From positions 80,259-144,258 of the forward strand of contig JBKDZP010000004.1 in assembly GCA_047971315.1 (NCBI GenBank): a DNA stretch of 64,000 bases, read 5' to 3'. The notes beneath the pieces are model-generated. The model ran no database searches. It saw nothing but the letters and a program-made list of their open reading frames with translations, and was not told the DNA's origin. This DNA comes from JBKDZP01 sp047971315 (lineage in GTDB: Bacteria; Bacillota_I; Bacilli_A; RF39; UBA660). Below, in pieces: positions 17,506 through 26,200 of the stretch. Numbering within the stretch: position 1 is the stretch's first letter; every line of letters begins with the position of its first letter. The position numbers were made by a program, and so were the translations under genes.

Positions 17506-18225
17506 CTAACTAAAATATTTTTTGATTTCTTGTGTATATTCACCATCTTCAGCATGTGCGAAAATAGGTGGTAATATCTTTATTCCTGGATTTCCATTTT
17601 TACATCCTTCAATTAAAAGTATATTTGATTCCTTATTTTTTTTTGGATAAACAAACTGAATCTTTTTTGGTTCAATGTTGTTTTCTTTCATTAAACAAAT
17701 AATTTCAATAAGACGTTCTGGTCGATGTACAATAGCTAAATTTCCATTATTTTTTAATAATTTTTTGCTAACTTTTATTACATCCTCAACATTTAAATTT
17801 ACTTCATGTCTTGCAATTATCTTGTATTTGCTATCATTTTTTTTACTTACTTCATTAACTTTAAAATATGGGGGATTACAGACAATAATATCATAAGTGT
17901 CACTTTCACATGTATCTGTATATAATTTAATATCTTCATTTATTATATTTATTTTATCATTTAGATTATTTATTTCAACAGACTTTTTTGCTAATATACA
18001 AGCTTCTTCTTGTATTTCTATTGCATCTATTTTACAATCATATTTAGTAGCTAAAATTAAAGGCATAACTCCATTACCACAACCAATATCTAAAATTCTT
18101 TTTGATTTCTTATTAACTTTAACAAAATTAGCTAAAAGAATTGAATCTAATGAAAAATTAAACATAGAAGAATTTTGATAAATCTTCACATTATCATAGC
18201 CTAATAAATAATTAACAACATCCAT
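17506..18225 (-). CDS. TrmN6/YabB-like tRNA or DNA N6-adenine methyltransferase
   Basis: SAM-dependent methyltransferase of the YabB/YfiC type, which methylates the adenine next to the anticodon of tRNA-Val1 in E. coli. Motif I ILDIGCGNGVMPL is near residue 43 and the catalytic NPPY-type motif CNPPYF near 118, with a KIIARHE block shortly after. Length fits. I start at the ATG at 18225; a TTG one codon upstream is possible. It overlaps the end of ricT, and this ricT-yabB-rsmI order is usual in Bacilli. Confidence 0.9.
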   Translation of the reverse strand: MDVVNYLLGYDNVKIYQNSSMFNFSLDSILLANFVKVNKKSKRILDIGCGNGVMPLILATKYDCKIDAIEIQEEACILAKKSVEINNLNDKINIINEDIKLYTDTCESDTYDIIVCNPPYFKVNEVSKKNDSKYKIIARHEVNLNVEDVIKVSKKLLKNNGNLAIVHRPERLIEIICLMKENNIEPKKIQFVYPKKNKESNILLIEGCKNGNPGIKILPPIFAHAEDGEYTQEIKKYFS

Positions 18226-19012
18226 CAACGTTTACCTCTAAAGTTCCTCCACTTAATAATAGAACAGTATAGTTTTTTTTAAGTACATTAACTGAAATTA
18301 CTTTTCCTTGACCTGATTTTGTTTCTACAATTTTACCAATATGGGGGATATTTTTTTTACATTCTTTATATGTATCGTCTTCATATTTTAAACAACATAA
18401 AAGTCTACCACATACTCCATTTATTTTATTTGGATTTAAAGCTAAATTTTGATTTTTTGCCATTGAAATTGTAACAGTATCAAATTCATTAAGATATCTT
18501 GAACAACATAATTGTTGACCACAGCTTCCATATCCTCCAATTTTTTTTGATTTATCTCTTACTCCAATTTGTCTTAATTCAATTCTAGTTTTATAAATTG
18601 TTGCTAGTTCTCTAGCTAAATCTCTAAAATCAACTCTTTTTTCTGAATAAAAATTAAATATCAATTGACTTCTATCAAATGTAAAAGTAGCATCTATTAC
18701 TTGCATTTTTAAGTCATATTTGTTAATTAGTTCTTTTATTTTTTCTAAAGATTTTTGTGAATCTTTCAAATTATTTTTATAGTTTAAATAGTCTGTTTTT
18801 GAAGCAACACGAATAATCCTACCTAGTTCTACTTTTAATGATGCAGTATCTATGTTATGTTCATCTGTCACAACTTTTCCAAATAGCATTCCTTTTGTAT
18901 TTTTAGTTACAACAGTAATATTTTTCTTTAAACTTAAATTATTAGTATAAAAATATTCTATTTTTTCTTCATCTTCAAATGAAACACCAACTATTTTTTC
19001 TTTATTTTTCAT
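18212..19012 (-). CDS. ricT: RicT/YaaT PSP1-domain protein
   Basis: PSP1-domain protein. In Bacillus it forms the Fe-S-containing RicAFT complex, which assists RNase Y mRNA processing and promotes sporulation and competence. The Cys-rich motifs GSCGQQLCCSRYL (about 173-185) and GVCGRLLCCLKYE (about 198-210) are the family hallmark and hold cluster ligands. I start at the ATG at 19012, after AAGGG. The TTG two codons upstream is less likely. The gene overlaps holB and the TrmN6-like gene. RicA and RicF are not visible in this window. Confidence 0.94.
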   Translation of the reverse strand: MKNKEKIVGVSFEDEEKIEYFYTNNLSLKKNITVVTKNTKGMLFGKVVTDEHNIDTASLKVELGRIIRVASKTDYLNYKNNLKDSQKSLEKIKELINKYDLKMQVIDATFTFDRSQLIFNFYSEKRVDFRDLARELATIYKTRIELRQIGVRDKSKKIGGYGSCGQQLCCSRYLNEFDTVTISMAKNQNLALNPNKINGVCGRLLCCLKYEDDTYKECKKNIPHIGKIVETKSGQGKVISVNVLKKNYTVLLLSGGTLEVNVDGCC

Positions 19013-19961
19013 AAACAACAGCCCTTCCTAGTTCTATAATTAATTTATCAAGAATTAAATTTACATTTGCATTTACAATAACTTTTCTTTTTAAAGATTT
19101 TAAAGTTTTTATTTTATTAAACAAGCTTTTTAAATTGTTTTTTATTGAAATTGCACTAATTGCGATTTCAAATTTTTCAAACAATTCCATCTTTTCACCT
19201 ATTTTATATCTTATAATATCACGATAATAGTAAATCATTGTGTCAAATGCTATTAACAAAGAATCTTTATCTTTAAAATTATCAAGAATTAAATTTTCAT
19301 AATTAATAATTATATCTGAACCATATTCTTCAAATTTATTTATAAATTCCATTATTTTTTCTAAATTTTCAATAAAATCATCTTGATTATTTTCTTCCTT
19401 AATTTTAGAGGAATAAATATAAGATAATTTTTCTTCAAATGTTAATAATTTATTTTTAGTATTTGAAAGAGGAATTATCTGGCACCTTGAAACAATAGTA
19501 TTTATCATCTTATGAATATTATCAGTTACTAAAATTGCAATAATATTTTCCTCTGGATCTTCTAAAAATTTCAAAATTGAATTTGATGAAGAAATATTCA
19601 TACGTTCTGCATTATAGATTATATATACTTTTTTTGAAGCATAAATACTCTTCATGCTAAATTCATTTTGTAATTCTTCTAATTGTTCCTTTTTTATATT
19701 AAATCCATCTGGATATATTTTTTTTAATTCAGGAAAATTATTACTATCAATATTGGAGCATTGAGTACAATTGACACAATTTCGATTTTCAGTGTTTTTA
19801 TAAGGACATAGTATTTCTTTCACAAAAGAAATGATAAAATTATCATAATTATTAAATCCATTTATTACAAATAAATAAGCATGAGAAATTTTGTTTTTGT
19901 TAATCTGATTATTTAAAATTCTATATGCAATTTTTTGTTCATTAAGATATTCTTCCAACAT
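19002..19961 (-). CDS. holB: DNA polymerase III delta' subunit
   Basis: Clamp-loader subunit working with DnaX and HolA to open the beta clamp. It has the DnaX-type fold: KISHAYLF near 24-31, a zinc-type Cys set (Cys53, then CVNCTQC near 62-68) and VSRCQIIPLS with the SRC arginine-finger region near 159. There is no proper Walker A, as usual for delta'. Length 319 is normal. It lies 12 bases after the bofA-like gene and overlaps ricT. Confidence 0.92.
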   Translation of the reverse strand: MLEEYLNEQKIAYRILNNQINKNKISHAYLFVINGFNNYDNFIISFVKEILCPYKNTENRNCVNCTQCSNIDSNNFPELKKIYPDGFNIKKEQLEELQNEFSMKSIYASKKVYIIYNAERMNISSSNSILKFLEDPEENIIAILVTDNIHKMINTIVSRCQIIPLSNTKNKLLTFEEKLSYIYSSKIKEENNQDDFIENLEKIMEFINKFEEYGSDIIINYENLILDNFKDKDSLLIAFDTMIYYYRDIIRYKIGEKMELFEKFEIAISAISIKNNLKSLFNKIKTLKSLKRKVIVNANVNLILDKLIIELGRAVVYEK

Positions 19962-19973
19962 TTTATCACATCC

Positions 19974-20162
19974 TTAAAATATTAATATTTTTATAAAAAT
20001 AAATGCAAATAAGGCAGGGAAGCCTAAGATTGCAATAGCAAAAATGGTTATAAAATTAATTGGTAATATTAAACCCAAGGGTACTACCAATAAATTATAA
20101 CCTACTAACGTAAATGTACTAAATATAATTTTTTGAATACTTTTTAATATTCTTTTTAACAT
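19974..20162 (-). CDS. bofA: BofA-like small membrane protein (SigmaK-processing inhibitor family)
   Basis: A 62-residue protein that is almost entirely membrane-embedded: one helix near 12-32 and a second near 34-60. The pattern YNLLVVPLGLILPINFITIFAIAI fits BofA, which in Bacillus inhibits the SpoIVFB protease during sporulation. The position just after recR matches bofA in Bacillus. A GGTGATGAA segment serves as ribosome site. The family call rests on a short sequence and the context. Confidence 0.75.
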   Translation of the reverse strand: MLKRILKSIQKIIFSTFTLVGYNLLVVPLGLILPINFITIFAIAILGFPALFAFIFIKILIF

Positions 20163-20198
20163 TTCATCACCAATACAATGTATGTCCTAATTTAAATT

Positions 20199-20798
20199 TT
20201 ATGAAATATCTGTTCTATCTTCTAAAGCTAACTCCAATGTAAGTGAATCAATATATTCCATATCTACTCCTAGTGGAACACCATGAGCTATTCTTGTTAC
20301 TTTACAACCTTTAACATCAAGAATTTTAGAAATATACCTTGCTGTTGTTTCACCTTCTATACTAGGTTTAACTGCAATTATAATTTCACTTATATCTTCA
20401 GATTTTAGTCTTTTTAATAATAAATCTATCTTTATATCATCTGGATTAATTCCGTCAAGTGGTGATATTAATCCATCTAAAACATGATACAATCCATTAT
20501 AACTACCTATTTTTTCAAACAAAATTACATTTTTTGGTGACTCAACAACACATATAGTAGATTCATCTCTATCTCTTGACTTGCATATTTCACAAAAATC
20601 TCCTTCTGATAAATTATTACATTTTTTACATCTGCCAACTTTTAATTTAATATCTGATAATGATTTAGAAAATAATTCAATTATATTTTTATCCATATTT
20701 AAAGTTGCTAGTGCCATTCTTTCAGCAGACTTTTCTCCAACACTTGGTAATTTTTTAAAACATTCGATTAAATTATAAATTGTACTTGGATATTTCAT
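20199..20798 (-). CDS. recR: Recombination protein RecR
   Basis: Ring-forming DNA-binding protein that acts with RecO and RecF to load RecA at gaps. The N-terminal helix-hairpin-helix (KLPSVGEKSAERMA), the C4 zinc finger CKKCNNLSEGDFCEIC (about 57-72) and the Toprim domain (CVVESPKNVILFEK onward) are in the expected order. Length 199 is exact for the family. It starts one base after ybaB, as in the dnaX-ybaB-recR cluster. Confidence 0.97.
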   Translation of the reverse strand: MKYPSTIYNLIECFKKLPSVGEKSAERMALATLNMDKNIIELFSKSLSDIKLKVGRCKKCNNLSEGDFCEICKSRDRDESTICVVESPKNVILFEKIGSYNGLYHVLDGLISPLDGINPDDIKIDLLLKRLKSEDISEIIIAVKPSIEGETTARYISKILDVKGCKVTRIAHGVPLGVDMEYIDSLTLELALEDRTDIS

Positions 20799-20799
20799 T

Positions 20800-21096
20800 T
20801 TAGAATAAACCTGGCATTCCTTGAGTATATTTACCCATTCTATGCTCTGTTTCTTTTTCTATTTTTGATAAAGCATTATTTATAGTAATCATAATCATAT
20901 CTTCTAACATTTCAATCTCATCTTCCTCGATATTTTTAGTATCAAGTTTTATTTCTTTTATTAATTTACTTCCTGTTATTTTTACACTTACAAATGAAGT
21001 TTTTTCTTCAAAAATTTCATTATCTAATTTTTCTTTTTCTGCTAACATATTTTTTTGTAATTGTTGAGCTTGTTTTAACATTGCTTGCATATTCAT
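20800..21096 (-). CDS. ybaB: YbaB/EbfC nucleoid-associated protein
   Basis: Small dimeric DNA-binding protein of the YbaB/EbfC family, normally encoded between dnaX and recR, as here. The MNMQAMLKQAQQLQKNM helix, central beta region and MGKYTQGMPGLF tail are typical, as is the 98-residue length. The function in Firmicutes is not well defined. A role in nucleoid organisation or recombination is inferred from context. Confidence 0.93.
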   Translation of the reverse strand: MNMQAMLKQAQQLQKNMLAEKEKLDNEIFEEKTSFVSVKITGSKLIKEIKLDTKNIEEDEIEMLEDMIMITINNALSKIEKETEHRMGKYTQGMPGLF

Positions 21097-21113
21097 ATAT
21101 TTATCTCTTCTTT

Positions 21114-22772
21114 CTATTCATATTCAATTATATCATCAAATATTGTTTCTATTTCATTTTTTTTTTCATCTTGTTTTACATTATTTATTTCAATTATAGG
21201 TTCTTCTATAAACTGATATTTCTTAGTTTTACTATTAAATTCTTTTTTAATAACTTCCCAATGATCTTTGCTAACTGCAACACTTTTAAAATTATCACCA
21301 AATGTTTGATTTAAAAATTCATCTATTTTAATCATATTATAATTAAAATATTCTGTTATTCTAATATTGTTACAAACAAAAATCATAAAATTATTTCCAA
21401 ATGCTTTTAATTCACTATCTACAATTAGAGAAGCTATTTCTATATTATTTTGATTATTTATTAATATATTATTTTTTAATTTATTTTTCATATCAATAAG
21501 ATTGTTTTTGTCAAAAAGACACAAAGTATTATTTATTCTGATATTAACTAAATTTAATAATTTCTTTGACATTTTATCTGATTCTATTTTATTATTTATT
21601 TTTTTTACTTCATAATTTGTTTTTGAATTAAAAGTTGAATTTTTTTGTATAATATTAGTTAATGGTTCAATTGGATGTATAGATTTAATATCGTCAGATT
21701 TTTTATTACCTAAATCTAATAATTCAAATATTCCAATTTCAAAAATAACTTTTTGTATATCACTATTTTTTAAATCATTATTTAATTCATTTAACTTTTT
21801 TATATACTTCAAAAGCAAATTATTTTCTATATTAATATTGTCATAATTTTCTTTTACCATCATATTATTTTCATAATATGACTTAGCATTATTTTTAATT
21901 AGAATATTTTTTAAAAAAATAATAATTTCTTCAACTAATTTCACATAATCTTTTCCATCTTTTTCATATATATCAATTTTTACTATTATATTATTAATAT
22001 CGTTTGAAATTATACAGTTTAGAAAATTACAAATTTCAGAAGATGTTAAAGTGCCATTAACTTCATGAACTTCATCAATAGTTATTTCAGAAGTAGCATA
22101 CGATATAACCTGATCTAAAATACTAAGTGAATCTCTCATTCCACCACTTGATATTTTGGCTATTTCTTTAATAGCATTTTTATTAATAGTTACATTTTCA
22201 TTTTGACATATTTTTTCTATTCTTTCAAAAATATCACTTTCTGATATTTTTTTAAAATCAAATCTTTGACACCTTGATAAAATAGTAATCGGAATTTTAT
22301 GTGGTTCTGTTGTTGCTAAAACAAAGATAACATGGTTTGGAGGTTCTTCTAATGTCTTTAATAAAGCATTAAAAGCTCCAATTGTTAACATATGTACTTC
22401 ATCAATTATATAAATTTTATATTTTCCTAAAGAAGGTACTAAATTTATTTTACTCTTTAATTCCCTTATTTCATCAATACCATTATTAGAAGCAGCATCT
22501 ATTTCTATTATATCAATAGATTGTCTATTATTTTGTAAACAATTTTCACATATGTTACAAGGATTAAAATTATTTAAATTTGTACAATTAATTGTTTTTG
22601 CTAATATTTTAGCTATACTTGTTTTTCCCGTTCCTCTAGGTCCTGTAAATAAATATGCATGACTAATTTTATTATTTTTAATTGCATTTTTCAATGTTTG
22701 AATAATTACTTTTTGACCAATTACTTCATCAAAATTAGATGGTCTATATTTTCTATATAATGCTTGATACAC
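21114..22772 (-). CDS. dnaX: DNA polymerase III tau/gamma subunit
   Basis: ATPase of the clamp loader and organiser of the replisome. Walker A GPRGTGKTS is at 44-52, the zinc module at Cys63, 72, 75 and 78, Walker B IIDEVHML near 122, and SRCQRFDF near 168. The tail after about 380 is charged and variable, like a tau linker. The start codon is GTG with AGGTG upstream, and an extended -10 promoter lies just before. Downstream ybaB and recR follow closely. Confidence 0.97.
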   Translation of the reverse strand: MYQALYRKYRPSNFDEVIGQKVIIQTLKNAIKNNKISHAYLFTGPRGTGKTSIAKILAKTINCTNLNNFNPCNICENCLQNNRQSIDIIEIDAASNNGIDEIRELKSKINLVPSLGKYKIYIIDEVHMLTIGAFNALLKTLEEPPNHVIFVLATTEPHKIPITILSRCQRFDFKKISESDIFERIEKICQNENVTINKNAIKEIAKISSGGMRDSLSILDQVISYATSEITIDEVHEVNGTLTSSEICNFLNCIISNDINNIIVKIDIYEKDGKDYVKLVEEIIIFLKNILIKNNAKSYYENNMMVKENYDNINIENNLLLKYIKKLNELNNDLKNSDIQKVIFEIGIFELLDLGNKKSDDIKSIHPIEPLTNIIQKNSTFNSKTNYEVKKINNKIESDKMSKKLLNLVNIRINNTLCLFDKNNLIDMKNKLKNNILINNQNNIEIASLIVDSELKAFGNNFMIFVCNNIRITEYFNYNMIKIDEFLNQTFGDNFKSVAVSKDHWEVIKKEFNSKTKKYQFIEEPIIEINNVKQDEKKNEIETIFDDIIEYE

Positions 22773-22796
22773 AATTTCACCTGCCTGTTTTCTAAT

Positions 22797-22805
22797 ATTA
22801 TATCA
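22797..22805 (-). promoter_or_regulatory. Extended -10 promoter of dnaX
   Basis: On the minus strand TGA is directly followed by TATAAT (22797-22802), about 25 bases before the GTG start of dnaX. Confidence 0.5.
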
Positions 22806-22831
22806 TTTTAAATATAATATTAGAAAAGAAA

Positions 22832-22857
22832 AAGAAAATAATTATAATTATTTTCTT
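22832..22857 (-). terminator. Terminator of tadA
   Basis: A symmetrical hairpin of AAAATAATTA/TAATTATTTT type overlaps the tadA stop codon. On the minus strand it is followed by a T-rich run. Confidence 0.6.
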
Positions 22858-23282
22858 TTATCCTTAAAAAAATCTTTTAACAATATCACAGATTCTTCTT
22901 TTAATATTCCTTTTTTAATAATAAGATTTTTATTATATTTTTTAAAATATTCCACATTTTTATTAAGTTCACCAAAATTATTATTTTCTGTAGCATAAAT
23001 GATTGTATTTAATCTAGATTGGATAATAGCACCAGTACACATTAAACATGGTTCCATTGTAGTATATAGTATACAATCATTTAAGTACCATGTTTTTAGT
23101 TTTTTGCATGCTTTTTCAATTGCCATTATTTCTGCATGTTGTGTAGCTATTTTGTTTTTTTCTTTTTTGTTATATGCTTTTGCAATTATTTTATCATCTT
23201 TTACAATTACTGCACCTACTGGAACATCACCATTTTTATATGCCTTTTTTGCTAATTTTATTGCTATCTCCATATATTTCAT
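22848..23282 (-). CDS. tadA: tRNA-specific adenosine deaminase TadA
   Basis: Deaminates the wobble adenosine of tRNA-Arg(ACG) to inosine. The zinc-dependent deaminase motifs HAE (49-51) and PCLMC (78-82) are intact, with Glu51 the expected proton shuttle. Length 144 is normal. An AGGGTGA segment lies before the ATG; a second ATG three codons in is possible. It lies between the SRP RNA gene and dnaX, close to the Bacillus tadA-scr-dnaX order. Confidence 0.96.
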   Translation of the reverse strand: MKYMEIAIKLAKKAYKNGDVPVGAVIVKDDKIIAKAYNKKEKNKIATQHAEIMAIEKACKKLKTWYLNDCILYTTMEPCLMCTGAIIQSRLNTIIYATENNNFGELNKNVEYFKKYNKNLIIKKGILKEESVILLKDFFKDKRK

Positions 23283-23292
23283 AAATCACCCT

Positions 23293-23374
23293 AAAAAAAG
23301 ACACACACATTTAGGGACTTTTAAGGCTGCTATGTTTCCATCCTGACCTGATTCAAGTATAAATGTTGTGTCCC
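23293..23374 (-). ncRNA. ffs: Bacterial small SRP RNA (4.5S-type)
   Basis: On the minus strand the core reads CAGGTCAGGATGGAAACATA then GCAGC, the conserved SRP helix 8 with its GGAA tetraloop and symmetric loops that bind Ffh. The ends pair: 5' GGGACACAACATTTA with 3' TAAATGTGTGTGTC (one bulge), giving a roughly 75-base hairpin RNA, followed by a run of seven T that ends transcription. Promoter elements precede it. It lies next to tadA, as in related genomes. Confidence 0.92.
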
Positions 23375-23378
23375 ATTA

Positions 23379-23407
23379 AATATACTCCTATTTATTTAAT
23401 AAATCAA
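23379..23407 (-). promoter_or_regulatory. Predicted SRP RNA promoter
   Basis: Minus-strand -35 TTGATT (23402-23407), 17-base spacer, -10 TATATT (23379-23384), five bases before the RNA 5' end. Confidence 0.65.
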
Positions 23408-23455
23408 ATATTCCATATCATATTTAATATAAACCATTTATTTTTATAATTATGA

Positions 23456-23471
23456 TGTTTCACGTGAAACA
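23456..23471. other. parS: parS site 1 (consensus)
   Basis: TGTTTCACGTGAAACA is a perfect 16-bp palindrome identical to the consensus Spo0J/ParB loading site. ParB is encoded at 39808-41775, so the centromere-like site and its protein flank the origin. Confidence 0.93.
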
Positions 23472-23577
23472 TTGGTGGTTTATTATTTTTTTATTAATCA
23501 TATTTATTTTATTCATTTTTGACTTATAAATTTCATAGATAGATTAAATTATATTATTAAATTTTTTATAATTATGA

Positions 23578-23593
23578 TGTTTCTCGTGAAACA
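23578..23593. other. parS: parS site 2 (one mismatch)
   Basis: TGTTTCTCGTGAAACA differs from the consensus at one central position (A to T) and lies 122 bases from site 1 inside the second repeat unit. Affinity may be lower. Confidence 0.8.
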
Positions 23594-23696
23594 TTGGTGG
23601 TCTTTTATTGTTTTATTAATCATATTTATTTTATTCATTTTCGTCTTATAAATTTTATAGAAAGATTAAATTATATTTATTTATTATTAAATATTT

Positions 23697-23719
23697 AAAA
23701 AATGTTTATTTTAAACATT
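23697..23719 (-). terminator. Terminator of gyrA
   Basis: An 8-bp stem (23701-23708 with 23712-23719) over the gyrA stop codon, followed on the minus strand by a T run. Confidence 0.7.
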
Positions 23720-26188
23720 TTCTTCTTCATCATTTTGAATATCAATATTTTTTTCAACTATTTCTTCTTCAATAGCTTCCTTATCTACCAAAATAGCTGT
23801 TACAACTTTTTGATTATCTTTCAAATTAATTAATTTTACCCCTTGTGCAACTCTTCCAGTTGTTGAAATCTGATCTAAAGGCAATCTAATTATTATTCCA
23901 CTGTCAGTTATTATAATTAAATCTTCATTTCCAATTACAGACTTAAATGATACTATATTACCATTTTTTTCAGTAATATTTAATGCTTTAACACCTTTGC
24001 TACCTCTATGTGTCATACGATATTCTTCAATTCCAGTTCTTTTCCCATAACCATTTTCAGTAACAACCAATATTTGTTTATCAGTTTCTCCAATTTCACA
24101 GCCTACACATTTTCCATTACCAATATCAATTCCTTTTACCCCTGATGCAGATCTACCTAACAATCTTAATTCCATTTCATCAAATCTAATCATTCGACCA
24201 TTTGAACTAGCAATTAATATTTCTTTTTTACCATCAGTTTTCTTAACTGAAACTAATTTATCATCTTCTCTTAAAGTAATTGCTATTTTACCATTGCTTC
24301 TAATATTTTCAAACTCACTAATGTTAGTTCTTTTAATAATACCATTTTGTGTACAAAATACAATATTTCGATTTTCATCTTCCTTTGAAACCTTTAACAT
24401 AAATGTTACTATTTCTTCTTTTTCAATTGGTAAAAGATTTATAATAGGTAATCCCTTAGATTGTTTACTATATAAAGGAATTTCATACCCTTTCATTCTA
24501 TATACTTTACCTTTATCTGTAAAGAATAATACATAATCATGAGTAGTCATATATAATAAATGTTCAGCAAAATCTTCTTCATTGGTATTTGTACCTTTTA
24601 TCCCAACACCACCGCGATTTTGACTTTTGTAAGTTTCACTACCTATTCTTTTAATATATCCTTTATTAGTTAAAATAATTATAATATTATCAACTGGGAT
24701 TAATGATTCATCTTCAATATAATCTATTGCAGTCATATCAATTTTTGTTCTTCTTTCATCACCAAATTTATTTTTAACCTCAAGAGATTCTGTTTTAATA
24801 ATATTAAGTACTCGACTTTCATTAGCTAAAATATCAGTTAGATCTGCAATTAATATTTCTAATTGTTTTAATTCTTCCTCTATCTTTTCTCTTTCTAATC
24901 CCGTCAAACGACGTAATCTCATTTCCAAAATGGATTTAGCTTGAATTTCTGTTAATTTAAATCTATTTATCAATTCAGTTGTTGCTTCTATATCAGTTTT
25001 AGAAGCTTTTAGCAATTGAACTATTTCATCAATATTATCTAAAGCTATTTTTAGACCTTCTAATATATGTTCTCTATCTTTTGCTTTAGTTAAATCATAT
25101 TGTGTTCTTCTTACAATAACTATTTGTTGATGTTCTAAATATTTTTCTAATATATCTTTTAAAGTTAAAATTTTTGGTACTCCATCTACCAAAGCTAGTG
25201 AATTGATTCCAAATGAAGTTTGTAAAGAAGTATGTTTATATAAATTATTTAATACCACATTTGCGTTACAATCTCTTCTAAGTTCAATAACTATTTTAAT
25301 ACCTTCACGATTTGAGGATTCATCTCTTAAATCAGTTATTCCATCAATTACCTTATCACGTGCCAAATCAGCTATTTTAGTTATTAAGACTGATTTATTA
25401 ACCATATATGGAATTTCTGAAATTATTATTTGAGGCTTACCATTTTTTAATTCATCAATACTTGCTTTTGATCGAATATTAATTATACCTTTCCCAGTTT
25501 CATAAGCTGATTTTATACCATTATTTCCTAAAATAATTCCTCCGGTTGGAAAATCAGGTCCCTTAATATAATTCATTAATTCAAAATTATCTATATCTCT
25601 ATTATCAATAAAAGCAATTAATCCATCTATTACCTCACCTAAATTATGAGGTGGAATATTAGTTGCCATTCCTACTGCTATTCCAGTTGAACCATTAACT
25701 AAAATATTTGGAAAACGAGAAGGTAATACACTGGGTTCTTTTTCAGTACCATCATAATTTGGTATAAAATCTATGGTATTTTTATTTATATCACGCACTA
25801 ATTCCATACTTAATTTAGACATCTTTGACTCTGTATAACGCATCGCAGCGGCACCATCACCATCTATTGACCCAAAATTTCCATGTCCATCTACTAACAT
25901 ATAACGATATGAAAATTCTTGAGCCATACGAACTAATGCTTCATAAATACTAGAATCACCATGTGGATGGTATTTACCCATAACATCTCCAACAATACGA
26001 GCACATTTTTTATGTTGAGATGATGAAGTAGCACCCATTTCATTCATACCGTGCATAATTCTTCTTTGAACTGGTTTTAACCCATCTCGAACATCAGGTA
26101 ATGCACGGGCTGCTATAACACTCATTGCATAATCTAGGAAAGAATCTTGGATTTCATGTGAAAATAATCTATCTTTTAATTTATCCAT
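23711..26188 (-). CDS. gyrA: DNA gyrase subunit A
   Basis: Breakage-reunion subunit of gyrase, which introduces negative supercoils. The catalytic Tyr is Y118 in AAAMRYTES, and the quinolone region GKYHPHGDSSIYEA is at 71-84. The C-terminal half has the beta-pinwheel with the GyrA box, here QNRGGVGIKG near 530. Length 825 is typical and the tail is acidic. AGGAGG precedes the ATG. It follows gyrB by 12 bases. Confidence 0.97.
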   Translation of the reverse strand: MDKLKDRLFSHEIQDSFLDYAMSVIAARALPDVRDGLKPVQRRIMHGMNEMGATSSSQHKKCARIVGDVMGKYHPHGDSSIYEALVRMAQEFSYRYMLVDGHGNFGSIDGDGAAAMRYTESKMSKLSMELVRDINKNTIDFIPNYDGTEKEPSVLPSRFPNILVNGSTGIAVGMATNIPPHNLGEVIDGLIAFIDNRDIDNFELMNYIKGPDFPTGGIILGNNGIKSAYETGKGIINIRSKASIDELKNGKPQIIISEIPYMVNKSVLITKIADLARDKVIDGITDLRDESSNREGIKIVIELRRDCNANVVLNNLYKHTSLQTSFGINSLALVDGVPKILTLKDILEKYLEHQQIVIVRRTQYDLTKAKDREHILEGLKIALDNIDEIVQLLKASKTDIEATTELINRFKLTEIQAKSILEMRLRRLTGLEREKIEEELKQLEILIADLTDILANESRVLNIIKTESLEVKNKFGDERRTKIDMTAIDYIEDESLIPVDNIIIILTNKGYIKRIGSETYKSQNRGGVGIKGTNTNEEDFAEHLLYMTTHDYVLFFTDKGKVYRMKGYEIPLYSKQSKGLPIINLLPIEKEEIVTFMLKVSKEDENRNIVFCTQNGIIKRTNISEFENIRSNGKIAITLREDDKLVSVKKTDGKKEILIASSNGRMIRFDEMELRLLGRSASGVKGIDIGNGKCVGCEIGETDKQILVVTENGYGKRTGIEEYRMTHRGSKGVKALNITEKNGNIVSFKSVIGNEDLIIITDSGIIIRLPLDQISTTGRVAQGVKLINLKDNQKVVTAILVDKEAIEEEIVEKNIDIQNDEEENV

Positions 26189-26200
26189 TTTTACCTCCTA

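Larger units (their letters stand above)
23441..23685. repeat. Tandem duplication of a ~122-base unit, each with one parS site
   Basis: Two head-to-tail units, 23441-about 23560 and 23562-about 23685, are nearly identical by eye. They share the parS palindrome, the ATTGGTGG segment and the flanking AT-rich text. The 23375-23710 gap otherwise holds no gene. Confidence 0.85.

Noticed and set aside
23441..23685. CRISPR-like repeat array
   Set aside because: There are only two long units, the variable spacers are missing, and each unit centres on a parS palindrome.
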